A DNA stretch of 64,000 nucleotides from contig JAYRER010000048.1 of the NCBI GenBank assembly GCA_041908795.1, positions 41,807 to 105,806 on the forward strand, given 5' to 3'. Below the pieces are notes generated by a model. That model saw nothing but the letters and a program-made list of their open reading frames with translations, searched no databases and was not told the DNA's origin. The translations under genes and the position numbers were made by a program. Every line of letters starts with the position of its first letter. Within the stretch, counting starts at the first letter, position 1. This DNA comes from CAYLHB01 sp041908795. Lineage in GTDB: Bacteria > Patescibacteriota > Minisyncoccia > Phycocordibacterales > UBA12088. Of the stretch, positions 1-8,276 are shown one piece after another.

Positions 1-1191
1 GCTCCCGAAGGCTTCATGACGCGCAATGAGGAATGGGGCCGAGAGCGCAAAGAAGAGCGCGATGAGCCCAACGGAAGCGAGTGCCACGTGGCCTGCGTGC
101 TCGACAAGCGAGCGCGCATGGTCGCGGATGCGCACGTGTGTCGCGAGGTAGGTGAGCACCACAACACCGAGGACAAAAAGACCGTTTGCGCGCACGTAGT
201 AGGAGATGGAGGCAAATATGACGGCATAGAGAATATGGTGGGGGCGTTCGAGCGAACGAATGCAGAAGTAGAGTGCCATGAGGGAGAGCACGAGAAAGAG
301 CCCGTCGGAGGAGAAAATGGTTGAGTAGTAGATGAGCCACGGATGCGCGGCAATGGTGAACGTCACGAGTGCGGTAGAGAAGCGGTCGAGGAATTGCCGC
401 GCAATGAGCCACGTCGGCACAACCGCAAGCGCACCCACAATAACCCCGAAGAGCTGTGCATAGGGCATGAGCTCGAAGCGGCTTATGGGCTCGAGAAGCC
501 ATACAAACGGCGCGAACAAGAGCGAGGTGCCGATTGCGTGCGAGTAGGGAGGTACCCAGTTGCCCTGCGCTATCTCTATAGCTTTTAAGAGGTAGAGGTA
601 GGAGTCACCCGTGAAGGTGGCGACTGCAGAAAAATCGGTTGCAACGTAGCGTACCACGAGCGCGAAGACGAATGTAGCTCCAAGGAGAAAGAGTGAGCCC
701 CGCTCGAAGACCGGTTCGCGTTCCTCACCGCGCGCACGCTCCGATATACCCTTACGTACGAGCTCTCGCAGGGTAAGATGGTCGTTCTCCTTGTGAATGA
801 GTCCGAAGGTGAAGTGCTTGTGCCCCCAAAAGCTCCAGACTGCAACGACGGTGACTGCAATGAGTTTTGCGATGAGCACGTGCGCATTTGTGCCCTCCAC
901 GAGAGCGGTTATGACCGCCTGGTTTATCACGAGCCCCACAAGCGCAACCGCAACAAACACACCCGCCTGCGTCGCCACGCGCGTGCTCGTGTTATTGAAG
1001 GTGAACACTTTGTTGAGCGAAAAGTTCGTCGCCATGCCGGCGCAGTAGCCAAGGCCCGCTGCCCAAAAGTAGTGGAGGCCCGCACCCGCCGTAAGCACTG
1101 AGAGGAGCCCCATATCAACGACTGTCGCCGCACCCGCAAAAACCGCGTAGACAAAAAACTGCCGTACGCTGTCGCTCACTCGCTCCATCAT
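1..1191 (-). CDS. GtrA-like domain fused to GT-C glycosyltransferase (partial)
   Basis: Open for 397 codons from an ATG at 1191 to the left edge, so the C-terminus is missing. Residues about 10-130 look like a GtrA/DPMS flippase-like domain with four hydrophobic segments and the typical NKVFTF and FWGHKHFTF motifs. After a charged linker (about 131-160) comes a multi-spanning GT39/PMT-like region with an acidic motif FTGDSYLY near residue 195, where GT-C enzymes carry their catalytic Asp. GtrA proteins are thought to move polyprenyl-linked sugars across the membrane, and GT-C enzymes use those sugars outside. The fusion suggests coupled flipping and transfer; this is inference. The ATG overlaps the upstream stop as ATGA, implying translational coupling with the FAD enzyme. 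Confidence 0.85.
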   Translation of the reverse strand, partial: MMERVSDSVRQFFVYAVFAGAATVVDMGLLSVLTAGAGLHYFWAAGLGYCAGMATNFSLNKVFTFNNTSTRVATQAGVFVAVALVGLVINQAVITALVEGTNAHVLIAKLIAVTVVAVWSFWGHKHFTFGLIHKENDHLTLRELVRKGISERARGEEREPVFERGSLFLLGATFVFALVVRYVATDFSAVATFTGDSYLYLLKAIEIAQGNWVPPYSHAIGTSLLFAPFVWLLEPISRFELMPYAQLFGVIVGALAVVPTWLIARQFLDRFSTALVTFTIAAHPWLIYYSTIFSSDGLFLVLSLMALYFCIRSLERPHHILYAVIFASISYYVRANGLFVLGVVVLTYLATHVRIRDHARSLVEHAGHVALASVGLIALFFALSAPFLIARHEAFGS

Positions 1192-2690
1192 GCGCTCACG
1201 TGTGCCGGCTCACCCTCCGGTTTCTTTTCCTCCCCCTTCTTTTCACGGAGCTTGCCTTTCTCGTAGTACTCCTTCTCCGCACCGATGGCATCGAAGTCGG
1301 GCTTCACGTGTTTGAGAATACCCTCCGCGGCGGCGATGCCCATTTCGAGCGAGTGGTCTTGGTTGTTGTAGCGGAAGCGGCCGGGCCTGCCGATGTAGTG
1401 GAGGTTCTCGAAGGTGTCGAGCCAACGCTTCACCGTGGCAAGCCGCTCGGGGTACTCGAGGTCGTAAATGGGGTAGACGTGCGCGCGCTCTAGCTTGTAG
1501 TAGCTCCGCACGTCTTTTCGTGTGAAGAAACCGGCTTTCTCGATGTGCGGCATTGCGAGCTCGAAGAGTCGGTCTTTATCGGTGTTCCACAGCTCGTCCC
1601 CGCGCGTGACGAAAAACTCAATGAACCACGACGTCTTGCCCGGAGGGTTCATGTCGTCGCTGAAGTTTTTCATCTCCGCCACACGACCAAACGGTACCTT
1701 GGTGTCGGGGAAGTAAATCCACTGGTCTCCCGTGATGCGCTCCTTGTCGAGTGTCACGAAAAGGTACGTCTGGTCGCGCCACCGTAGCTTGCTCGCCGCT
1801 TCGCGCACTTCGCTCGGGGGCGCGGGCTCAAGGAGGTCGAGAAAGCGCGTGAGCGGAATGGAGCTCACCAAGGCCTCCGGCTCCATGCGGTAGAGCCCCT
1901 CGGGGCCCTTGAGGTCCAGCGAGGTGATGCGACCGTTCTCGTGGCGAATGACCCTAGGCTCCGTATTGAGGCGGATGTCGCTCCCCTTCTCCTTCACGCG
2001 TGCCGCGATGGTCTCATAGATAAGACCGGTACCGAATTGCGGGTAGTAGAACGTGTCGACGAGCGACTTGGGTTCATCGCGCTTCCCGAGACCGAGCGCT
2101 TTTTTCACGAGCGAAACGACGATGGCGCGTATGGAGAGCCCCTTGATGCGTTGCGCCGCCCAGTCGGGGTGGAGGGTACTGCACGGTACGCCCCAGATTT
2201 TCTCCGTGTAGTTGAGCATGTTGAACGAGCCGAGCGCGTAGCCGAAGTTTGCGACGATGTAGTCCTCGAACGTAGTCTTCGGGTGGTAGAGAAGGCCGTA
2301 CTCAATGCGCGCGAGCGCATAGGAGAACATCATGCCCGCCGCACGCACGAGACCGATATTCTTTAGCGCCTGGGTGGGATTGATGGGGTAGTCGTAGAAC
2401 TTCCCATCGATGAATTGGCGTGTCTGCCGTTTCACCGTAATCCACTTCTCATTGATGAGGTTCTCAATGAATTCATAGAGGTACGGATTCTTCGAGAAGA
2501 AGCGGTGGGGACCGATATCGGTACGGAAGGTGAGGTTGCCTTCTTTGAACTCAAGAGTCTGCGCGAGTCCTCCCACCCGCTCGTCTCGCTCGATAATAGT
2601 TGCGGTCTTGCCCGCTTTCGTGAGCTCCATCGCGGTCGCCATGCCGGCCGGTCCCGCCCCTACGATGAGTATGCCGCCTTTCGTTTCCAT
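1188..2690 (-). CDS. FAD-dependent oxidoreductase, UDP-galactopyranose mutase / protoporphyrinogen oxidase-like
   Basis: About 500 residues. The N-terminus has a Rossmann dinucleotide-binding motif (ILIVGAGPAGMATAM) followed by an acidic patch (IIERDERVGG), typical of the amine-oxidoreductase/UGM superfamily. Aromatic-rich segments such as IGPHRFFSKNP and a C-terminal FAD motif (GRPGRFRYNNQDHSLEMG) also fit. In polysaccharide loci such proteins often act on nucleotide sugars or lipid-linked sugars; the substrate cannot be read from sequence. An alternative ATG lies at 2699, but a TGC-TACTAT promoter box sits 7 bases before the ATG at 2690, so I prefer 2690. The stop overlaps the next start. 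Confidence 0.8.
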   Translation of the reverse strand: METKGGILIVGAGPAGMATAMELTKAGKTATIIERDERVGGLAQTLEFKEGNLTFRTDIGPHRFFSKNPYLYEFIENLINEKWITVKRQTRQFIDGKFYDYPINPTQALKNIGLVRAAGMMFSYALARIEYGLLYHPKTTFEDYIVANFGYALGSFNMLNYTEKIWGVPCSTLHPDWAAQRIKGLSIRAIVVSLVKKALGLGKRDEPKSLVDTFYYPQFGTGLIYETIAARVKEKGSDIRLNTEPRVIRHENGRITSLDLKGPEGLYRMEPEALVSSIPLTRFLDLLEPAPPSEVREAASKLRWRDQTYLFVTLDKERITGDQWIYFPDTKVPFGRVAEMKNFSDDMNPPGKTSWFIEFFVTRGDELWNTDKDRLFELAMPHIEKAGFFTRKDVRSYYKLERAHVYPIYDLEYPERLATVKRWLDTFENLHYIGRPGRFRYNNQDHSLEMGIAAAEGILKHVKPDFDAIGAEKEYYEKGKLREKKGEEKKPEGEPAHVSA

Positions 2691-2697
2691 TGGCGAC

Positions 2698-2703
2698 ATA
2701 GTA
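2698..2703 (-). promoter_or_regulatory. -10 box of a predicted leaderless promoter (FAD oxidoreductase)
   Basis: TGC-TACTAT followed by 7 bases and the ATG at 2690; no Shine-Dalgarno. It overlaps the alternative upstream ATG. Confidence 0.5.
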
Positions 2704-2796
2704 GCAAATCAGCTACATCCACGCACTTGAACACACAAACCCTTTGTGGCATAGCGCTTGTGTTGCCTCCGCATCCGTGCCACTAGGATGTACAAA

Positions 2797-2826
2797 ATCT
2801 GCCAAGCACATGAGGGCGTAGCAGAT
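2797..2826 (-). terminator. possible terminator after the GT2 gene
   Basis: ATCTGC and GCAGAT arms with an 18-base loop; followed on the minus strand by TTTT and on the plus strand by CTTTTTT. It lies in the 170-base gap behind the GT2 gene. The stem is short, so the call is weak. Confidence 0.35.
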
Positions 2827-2860
2827 CTTTTTTGACGATGCAACGTGTACCGCAAGATGG

Positions 2861-3694
2861 CTATGGCAGATGGAGAAGGTTCCGCGCGTACCGGCGCAGG
2901 TAGCGCCACATGCCATAGGCTGTGTCGTACATGCTGTAGAGCTCGAAGCGAAAAGGTGCGACATCGCGGGCCGGATAGCGCAGACGCAGGAGTGTGTACT
3001 TCACAATGCGCTTCATAATTTCAAACGCACTCGCCCACTCGTGGTAAAGAAAGTCGAACGGATTTTTCGATGTATAGTCGTCGATGATGCGCGCATTGCG
3101 CACCGCCTTCTTATGCATACGCGCGAAGGTCATGTGTCCGTCGAGTGGCACCAGCCACGGCGCCTCTATGCGGCCGGTCGTGTACGCCTCGGTGTCGTAG
3201 CGCACCTTCTCGTGAATACGCTTCGTCATACGTGCGCCGGTCGTCCTGTCCCACAGGCGCACCTGGTACACACTCTTCCACATGCGGTACCGCACCGTCC
3301 CATCCTCACTCGTGTTCTGTTGACGTACCTCGTAGAACCGGTGCGCAGGGCTCGCTGTGCTCGTAATGGTTCGAATCTCCTCCACGAGCTCGGGGGTCGC
3401 AATTTCGTCCGCGTCGAGGTAGAAAAACCATCGCTGCGTCGCCCTCTCAACTTGTCTATTGCGCTCAAGCGCAAAGTCCTCGATACCTTTCCTCTGACTG
3501 CTCTGCTCCATGATGACTGCTCCGTGTGCACGCGCCACCTCAAGCGTCCCATCGGTTGAGCCGCCATCGGCAACTATCACTTCCGCGAAGTCATGCACAC
3601 TCGCAAGACACCGCGCGAGCGACGCCTCACAGTTGTACGTCAAGACGCCGACCGTACAGGAAATGCACGCACGCTGTGAAGTCACTTTTTCCAT
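2861..3694 (-). CDS. family 2 glycosyltransferase
   Basis: 277 residues, cytosolic GT-A fold. It has the nucleotide-binding start VGVLTYNCEASLARCLAS, ADGGSTDGT (about 43-50) and the metal-binding DXD-type motif YLDADE (about 92-97). This resembles the WaaE/KdtX-like branch of GT2 that adds a hexose to a lipid- or polysaccharide-bound acceptor; the sugar is unknown. The start overlaps the 3' end of the upstream deacetylase by 13 bases, so it is the distal gene of the 7302-2861 operon. Confidence 0.85.
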   Translation of the reverse strand: MEKVTSQRACISCTVGVLTYNCEASLARCLASVHDFAEVIVADGGSTDGTLEVARAHGAVIMEQSSQRKGIEDFALERNRQVERATQRWFFYLDADEIATPELVEEIRTITSTASPAHRFYEVRQQNTSEDGTVRYRMWKSVYQVRLWDRTTGARMTKRIHEKVRYDTEAYTTGRIEAPWLVPLDGHMTFARMHKKAVRNARIIDDYTSKNPFDFLYHEWASAFEIMKRIVKYTLLRLRYPARDVAPFRFELYSMYDTAYGMWRYLRRYARNLLHLP

Positions 3695-4461
3695 AGGGAG
3701 GTGATGCGCTTGTACACGTCTACCGCGGGTGTGGTGCGAAGTGCGAAAAGTAAAAACGACATTGTGCCCTGGACCTCGACGCGGCGCAGTGCGAAACGAT
3801 TGCTGTCGCTCTGCACCGAACCCTCGTACATCCCGAACGCCGCCTCAAACCCCATGTGTTGCGCCTCACCAACCACCGCGTCCGACTTCGCTCCGTACGC
3901 GTAGGCAAGGAGGCGCGGGGTGGTGCCAAGCTCGCGCATAATCGTGGCGCGCGATGTCTCGAGCTCCGAGCGGAGCGCGGTACGGTCCGCTTCGATGTCG
4001 GTGAGCCGCTCGTGCCGGTGGCCGTGCACCTCAATACCCATGCCGCCACGGGCAAGCTCGCGCACCTTATCCCACGAGTCCGGCCGCGCCATGCCAAGGA
4101 ACGGCTCGGTCACTGCAAGGTCGGTCGTGAGAAAGAGTGTTGCGGGAACACCATACTTCTTGAGTATCGGAAGCGCGTGGGTGAGCGTATCACGATACCC
4201 GTCGTCGAAGGTGAGCGCGACCGCTCCGCGGGGAAGTGAAGCACCACCAAGGTGTGCGACAACTTCCGTAAGGGAGACGAGCGTACGGTGCCGAGCGAGC
4301 CAGCGCACCTGCCGCTCGAACACAACGGGTGAAACGGAGAAGCGCGAGGCCGGGTCGGCAACGCTGTGGTAGGTGAGTACGACCGCGCCGCCCTGCCTTC
4401 CCGCACCCAAGCGCCAGAGCATCCACGCAAGCGCGTAGCCGAGTGTCTTGAGAAACGTCAT
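3682..4461 (-). CDS. polysaccharide deacetylase (NodB domain)
   Basis: 259 residues. NodB motifs are clear: ALTFDDGYRDT (catalytic base and metal Asp) and VHGHRHERL with the two metal His. The N-terminal stretch LGYALAWMLWRLGAG is hydrophobic and may anchor it. The family removes N- or O-acetyl groups from amino-sugar polymers. A longer reading frame exists upstream, but its extension is arginine-rich and runs inside the methyltransferase gene, while the ATG at 4461 gives a 4-base ATGA overlap like its neighbours, so I chose that. Together with WecB just upstream, it suggests that an N-acetylated sugar is made and then partly deacetylated (inference). Confidence 0.85.
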   Translation of the reverse strand: MTFLKTLGYALAWMLWRLGAGRQGGAVVLTYHSVADPASRFSVSPVVFERQVRWLARHRTLVSLTEVVAHLGGASLPRGAVALTFDDGYRDTLTHALPILKKYGVPATLFLTTDLAVTEPFLGMARPDSWDKVRELARGGMGIEVHGHRHERLTDIEADRTALRSELETSRATIMRELGTTPRLLAYAYGAKSDAVVGEAQHMGFEAAFGMYEGSVQSDSNRFALRRVEVQGTMSFLLFALRTTPAVDVYKRITSLWKK

Positions 4462-5216
4462 GCCGGGTCGCCAAACTGCCGATCGCGGAAGATGGCATCG
4501 ACGTCTTTCTTCACCGCCACCACCCCGATTTTGTTCGACCCTTGGGGGAAGAAGCGGAGGAAGAGCCGGTGCCACCATGCGCTCGACTTGTCGATGTACA
4601 CCATTGTCTCTACCGCAAACCCATGCTCGTTAAGAAGCTGGCGGAGTGCCGAGGGGCCGTAGAAAATTTTGTGCTGGGGTTGAGAGAGGAGGTTCTTCTC
4701 CGCGCGATAGCTCGCGAAGTTGTCCTTCGCTTCCTCGTAGGAGAGCTCCGGCACATCGCCCTGCGTGTTGCGCTTCTTGAGGTAGACCTGCGCGAGCGAG
4801 AGCATGTCATGGACATTGGGTGTATCGAGGATGAGCATGCCGCCCTCGCGAAGCACCCGCGCACACTCGCGGATGATGGTGCCCGGGTGCCAGCTGTGCT
4901 CGATAACCTGCCCCATGTAGATGACATCGAAGCTCTTGTCTTTGAGAACTTTTGAGAGGTCATGGAGGTCACCTGTGAGCTGGTTCTTATACCCAAGCTC
5001 TTTCGCCAAGTTTTCGTTGAGGTCGAGTCCCCAGTACTCACCCCCCTGTGCCGTCACGAGCTCGCGGAGCCCGAGGTTGCTGTTGCCGTCACCGAGGTTG
5101 CCCACGTCGAGGAGCTTCACCTTCTTGCCGCGGAGCACGTGGGACACAAATGTGGTCCGCGAGCGGAACACCTTTGCGTCGTTGATGCGGGTGAATGTGT
5201 CGCGTGATATTTTCAT
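4458..5216 (-). CDS. class I SAM-dependent methyltransferase
   Basis: 252 residues. Motif I is seen as KLLDVGNLGDGNSN, motif II as YWGLDLNEN, and motif IV/V as FDVIYMGQVIEHSWHPG, the usual Methyltransf_11/23 pattern. The acidic residue after motif I and the late VLREGGMLILDTPN strand are normal. It sits between wecB and a deacetylase with ATGA overlaps on both sides, so a sugar or lipid-linked intermediate is the likely substrate, but this is inferred from context only. Confidence 0.8.
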   Translation of the reverse strand: MKISRDTFTRINDAKVFRSRTTFVSHVLRGKKVKLLDVGNLGDGNSNLGLRELVTAQGGEYWGLDLNENLAKELGYKNQLTGDLHDLSKVLKDKSFDVIYMGQVIEHSWHPGTIIRECARVLREGGMLILDTPNVHDMLSLAQVYLKKRNTQGDVPELSYEEAKDNFASYRAEKNLLSQPQHKIFYGPSALRQLLNEHGFAVETMVYIDKSSAWWHRLFLRFFPQGSNKIGVVAVKKDVDAIFRDRQFGDPA

Positions 5217-6295
5217 GCGGTTTTATTTTTTAGAAATGCCTCGATATGGTCCGCGATGCGCTGTGCGGTTTTCCCGTCCCAGAGCGGAATGGAAACCGTA
5301 GTGCGCGCAAGCGGGAGTATCGCTTGGTATGCGCTAAGTATAGAGTGCTTTGTGATACCCGCAACCGTATTGGTACCCATGGTAACGGTGGTGGGGCGTT
5401 CGGTCTCGGTGCGAAGCGTGAGGCACGGCACACCGAGGAACGAACTCTCCTCCTGTATACCCCCCGAGTCGGTGAGCACAAGCGCCGCGCTGTATTGGTA
5501 CTCGAGCGACTCGCGGTAGGAGAGCGGCGGAAGGAGGGTGACGGCGGCTTTCAGTGTGTCCATGAGCCCGTGCGCGTGCGCCATCTTCTCGGTGCGCGGG
5601 TGGAGCGGCATGTAGATGCGCGCATCGCGGGAGAGTGTGGCGAGCGCGTCGAGGAGCTCGGAGAGCACCTCGCGCCGATCGACGTTCTCTGCGCGGTGGA
5701 GCGTTGCGAAGAAGTACCGCTCATTGCGCACGGTGAGCGTGGGGAGCGTTGCCGCGAGGAGGTCCATCATGATGTTGCCGACCACATGCACCTCGCCCGT
5801 CACCCGCTCCGCCGCAAGCCGCGCGACGTCTTCGTCGCAAACCGCGTAGAGGAGGTCTGCGAGGTGATCGGTCACCACGCGGTTTGCCTCCTCGGGCATC
5901 GCACGGTTGTAACTACGCAAACCCGCCTCAACGTGTGCGAGCGGTATGTGGAGCTTGCGTGCAACGAGCGCCCCCGCCAAGGTCGAGGTCACATCGCCGA
6001 CCACAACGACGAGAGACGGGCTGTTTGAGGCAAACTCATCGGCGAGCTTTTCTATAATTTCCGCAAGCTGGCGAACTTCGTCGCGCGCGTTGAGGGCGAA
6101 CACCACGTCGGGACGAATGCCGAACTCATCGAAGAACTGCGATGCCATACGCGCATCGTAGTGCTGGCCCGTATGGATAAGCTGTGCGGCAATGTGTCGC
6201 GTCGCAAGCGCGCGCATGAGCGGCGCCGCTTTCATGAAGTTGGGCCGTGCGCCAACGACGACCGCAACGTGACTTGGTTGTGCGTGTTGGCTCAT
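5213..6295 (-). CDS. wecB: UDP-N-acetylglucosamine 2-epimerase
   Basis: 360 residues, full length for the family. The signature VVGARPNFMKAAPLMRAL opens the protein, followed by HTGQHYDARMASQFFDEF, VVGDVTSTLAGALVA and HVEAGLRSYNRAMPEEANR, which carries the conserved His/Glu/Arg active-site residues. The C-terminal half keeps LTDSGGIQEESSFLGVPCL, the UDP-binding segment. The enzyme interconverts UDP-GlcNAc and UDP-ManNAc in the cytosol. A UDP-ManNAc dehydrogenase could follow, and the short dehydrogenase-like pair at 16.5-18.3 kb is a candidate. ATGA overlaps on both sides indicate one operon. Confidence 0.93.
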   Translation of the reverse strand: MSQHAQPSHVAVVVGARPNFMKAAPLMRALATRHIAAQLIHTGQHYDARMASQFFDEFGIRPDVVFALNARDEVRQLAEIIEKLADEFASNSPSLVVVVGDVTSTLAGALVARKLHIPLAHVEAGLRSYNRAMPEEANRVVTDHLADLLYAVCDEDVARLAAERVTGEVHVVGNIMMDLLAATLPTLTVRNERYFFATLHRAENVDRREVLSELLDALATLSRDARIYMPLHPRTEKMAHAHGLMDTLKAAVTLLPPLSYRESLEYQYSAALVLTDSGGIQEESSFLGVPCLTLRTETERPTTVTMGTNTVAGITKHSILSAYQAILPLARTTVSIPLWDGKTAQRIADHIEAFLKNKTA

Positions 6296-7302
6296 GTGCC
6301 GCGTCGGATGTACTCGCTCATGGTGCGTATCAGCTCTTCCATAGAGTGCTTCGTGGTGACAAGGGTGCGTAGCTCACCTTCCGGCATTTTTTTCCAGACA
6401 CCCTCCCGTATGAACTTCGCAATTTCCTCCGGCTCTTCGCTTGCGGGTGCAAGCGAAAGACCGATAGACCGCGCATTGTTGGGTGCGACCACGGGAAAGA
6501 TGCCGAAGAGCATTCCCTCGAGCATGGTCTTGTCGATGGTGTCCTTAGCCATGTTGACCATGAGGCGGTAGCGGGGGTACACCGTCTTAAGCTCCGCCAT
6601 GGGAAGCGGGCCCTTGAACATGACGCGCGCTGTGAGGCCCTCGCGGGTAACCAGCTCGTGGAGCTCGGCAACGTAGTCCCGCTCCACCTCGCGGCCATAG
6701 ACGGTGAGCGTGTACGTGTCGGGCAGGTGTGTGAGCGCGCGAATGCACAGCTCGAGCCGCTTGCTTCTGCAGAGGCGGTGCACCGCAAGGAGGTGCGTCT
6801 CCGGCTCGCGCGTGCCATCCGGCGTGATGCCCTCGCTCCAGAACGCTACGTCAATGCCGTGGCGCGTCACCACCTTTTTCGGATTCCCCTCAAACTGGGG
6901 GAGGCTCTCCGGTGTCGCCGCGAACATGCGCCGAGCGATGCGCGCGGCGATGCGCGTGTGGAGCGGGAGCGTGTAGTGGGTGTACCAGAGGTACGTCGGA
7001 ATATCAAGGAGCCACCACCACCAGCCGCCGACGGTGTAGTACTCGCTGTTCATGTGCACGAAAACACGATCGTAGCGGAGCGTCATGATGAGGCGCAAGA
7101 ATCGGAAGGTGCGTCGCAGTCGCCCGTACCCCCGCTCTTTCCCGAGCGAGTGCACGGGAAACGAGTCGTCAAACGTACCCCGCAGAAGGCAAATGGCCTC
7201 GACCTCGAAGCCTTGGCGCATGAACTCCTTCGCCCAAAGAATAATCGAAGCGAGGTCGTCATCAGTGTCGTTGATTTTCTGTGTAATGATGAGCAAACGC
7301 AT
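6292..7302 (-). CDS. GT-B glycosyltransferase (family 1/4-like)
   Basis: About 336 residues. The N-terminal half has MRLLIITQKINDTDDDLAS and an IILWAKEFMRQGFEVEAIC segment. The C-terminal half has HRLCRSKRLELCIRAL, FKGPLPMAELKTVYPRYR and a DKTMLEGMLFGIFPVVAP segment that matches the donor-binding EX7E region of GT4 enzymes. A longer open frame reaches 7395 but would overlap the divergent gene at 7377. The ATG at 7302 is preceded by TGG-TACCCT six bases away, so I use it. It is the first gene of the 7302-2861 operon. Confidence 0.78.
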   Translation of the reverse strand: MRLLIITQKINDTDDDLASIILWAKEFMRQGFEVEAICLLRGTFDDSFPVHSLGKERGYGRLRRTFRFLRLIMTLRYDRVFVHMNSEYYTVGGWWWWLLDIPTYLWYTHYTLPLHTRIAARIARRMFAATPESLPQFEGNPKKVVTRHGIDVAFWSEGITPDGTREPETHLLAVHRLCRSKRLELCIRALTHLPDTYTLTVYGREVERDYVAELHELVTREGLTARVMFKGPLPMAELKTVYPRYRLMVNMAKDTIDKTMLEGMLFGIFPVVAPNNARSIGLSLAPASEEPEEIAKFIREGVWKKMPEGELRTLVTTKHSMEELIRTMSEYIRRGT

Positions 7303-7308
7303 GGCCAT

Positions 7309-7314
7309 AGGGTA
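7309..7314 (-). promoter_or_regulatory. -10 box, predicted leaderless start of the 7302-2861 operon
   Basis: Extended -10 TGG-TACCCT, then 6 bases, then the ATG at 7302. The match to TATAAT is only fair; it is supported by recurrence of the same geometry elsewhere in the window. Confidence 0.4.
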
Positions 7315-7338
7315 CCACACCTTGCGACTTCCTGTGAG

Positions 7339-7368
7339 TTGCGCAGTACCTTGCCCAGCACGTACAAT
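7339..7368 (+). promoter_or_regulatory. sigma70-type promoter, leaderless (methyltransferase-Trm112 gene)
   Basis: TTGCGC, 18-base spacer, TACAAT at 7363-7368, then 8 bases to the ATG at 7377. No Shine-Dalgarno. It is divergent from the minus-strand operon. Confidence 0.6.
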
Positions 7369-7376
7369 GGCGAAAT

Positions 7377-8276
7377 ATGCAACAAAATACTTCACAACTT
7401 TCGGAACAAATCAAAGACTACAACGGTCGGGATTACCGTACCGTATGGCAGAAGCCCCACGCGGCGTTTGAGGACCGGTTCGAGGGCGGGCTCACGAAGC
7501 GACTCTTGACCGATGCGCCCGGATGGTTCATCGACATCGGCGGCGGGTATGGTCGCGTCTACCCCCTCTACAAGCGCGAAGGCAGGAAATCGGTCATCGT
7601 GGACTACGCGATGAATTTGCTCGAGATGGCGGCCACGAGCCACGGCAAAGACAAGGACGCGTACTTCGTGGCGGCAAACGCCTACCACATGCCGTTCAAA
7701 GACGCCGTGTTTAGTGGCGGGGTAAGCATACGCACGCTCCACCACATGAACAAGCCGGAGACGTTCCTTAATGAATGCGGGCGCATCACCCGCGCGGGGG
7801 GCCGCGTGTGCATGGAGTATGCCAACAAGGGCAACATCGCGCGCCTCTTCAAGCGGGGTTTTCGTGCGCTCAAGAAAGACCACGAGCACTATGGCGATAT
7901 GCACTTTGGGACCCACCCCGACTACTATGCAACGCTCGCACATGACGCAGGGTTTACCGTGGAGCGCAACCTCGGTACCGGCTTCATGCCGCGCTACATA
8001 AAGTACGGTTTTCCGATTGGCGTACTTGCATTCAAGGAGCGCATGCTCGACGCATTCTTCGGCCCGCGCCGCCTCGCCCCTCTCATGTTCACCGACCTCA
8101 AGAAGCGAAAAGGAGAGAAGGACGAATCGCCGGTGGGCGACACCCTCCTCGACATACTCGCATGCCCCGCTTGCAGGGGTATACTCGAACCGATTGCACA
8201 GGGACTCCATTGTACCTCCTGTAAGCGCATCTACCCTAAGGTGGGTATGGTGTACGACCTGCGCTACACACCCTAA
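7377..8276 (+). CDS. SAM methyltransferase with C-terminal Trm112-like zinc ribbon
   Basis: 299 residues. Residues about 45-150 form a Methyltransf_11 domain (WFIDIGGGYGRVYPLY for motif I, SVIVDYAMNLLEMA for motif II, FSGGVSIRTLHHM for motif IV). The last 43 residues resemble a free Trm112/YcaR domain: DILACPACRGIL and LHCTSCKRIYP give four cysteines at about 263, 266, 279 and 282, a probable zinc site. Trm112 proteins normally act as separate activators of methyltransferases, so the fusion would be a self-activated enzyme (inference). TAA is followed at once by the ATG of the deacetylase gene, so the two are co-transcribed. Confidence 0.85.
   Translation: MQQNTSQLSEQIKDYNGRDYRTVWQKPHAAFEDRFEGGLTKRLLTDAPGWFIDIGGGYGRVYPLYKREGRKSVIVDYAMNLLEMAATSHGKDKDAYFVAANAYHMPFKDAVFSGGVSIRTLHHMNKPETFLNECGRITRAGGRVCMEYANKGNIARLFKRGFRALKKDHEHYGDMHFGTHPDYYATLAHDAGFTVERNLGTGFMPRYIKYGFPIGVLAFKERMLDAFFGPRRLAPLMFTDLKKRKGEKDESPVGDTLLDILACPACRGILEPIAQGLHCTSCKRIYPKVGMVYDLRYTP

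Noticed and set aside
16..1154. Several plus- and minus-strand frames of 60-160 codons at the left edge
   Set aside because: They are arginine/cysteine-rich shadows of the continuous minus-strand GtrA/GT-C gene, which is open to the edge and has clear membrane motifs.
3368..3380. tRNA T-arm-like sequence GGTTCGAATCTCC
   Set aside because: It lies inside the conserved GT2 gene and no acceptor, anticodon or D-arm partners could be placed around it.
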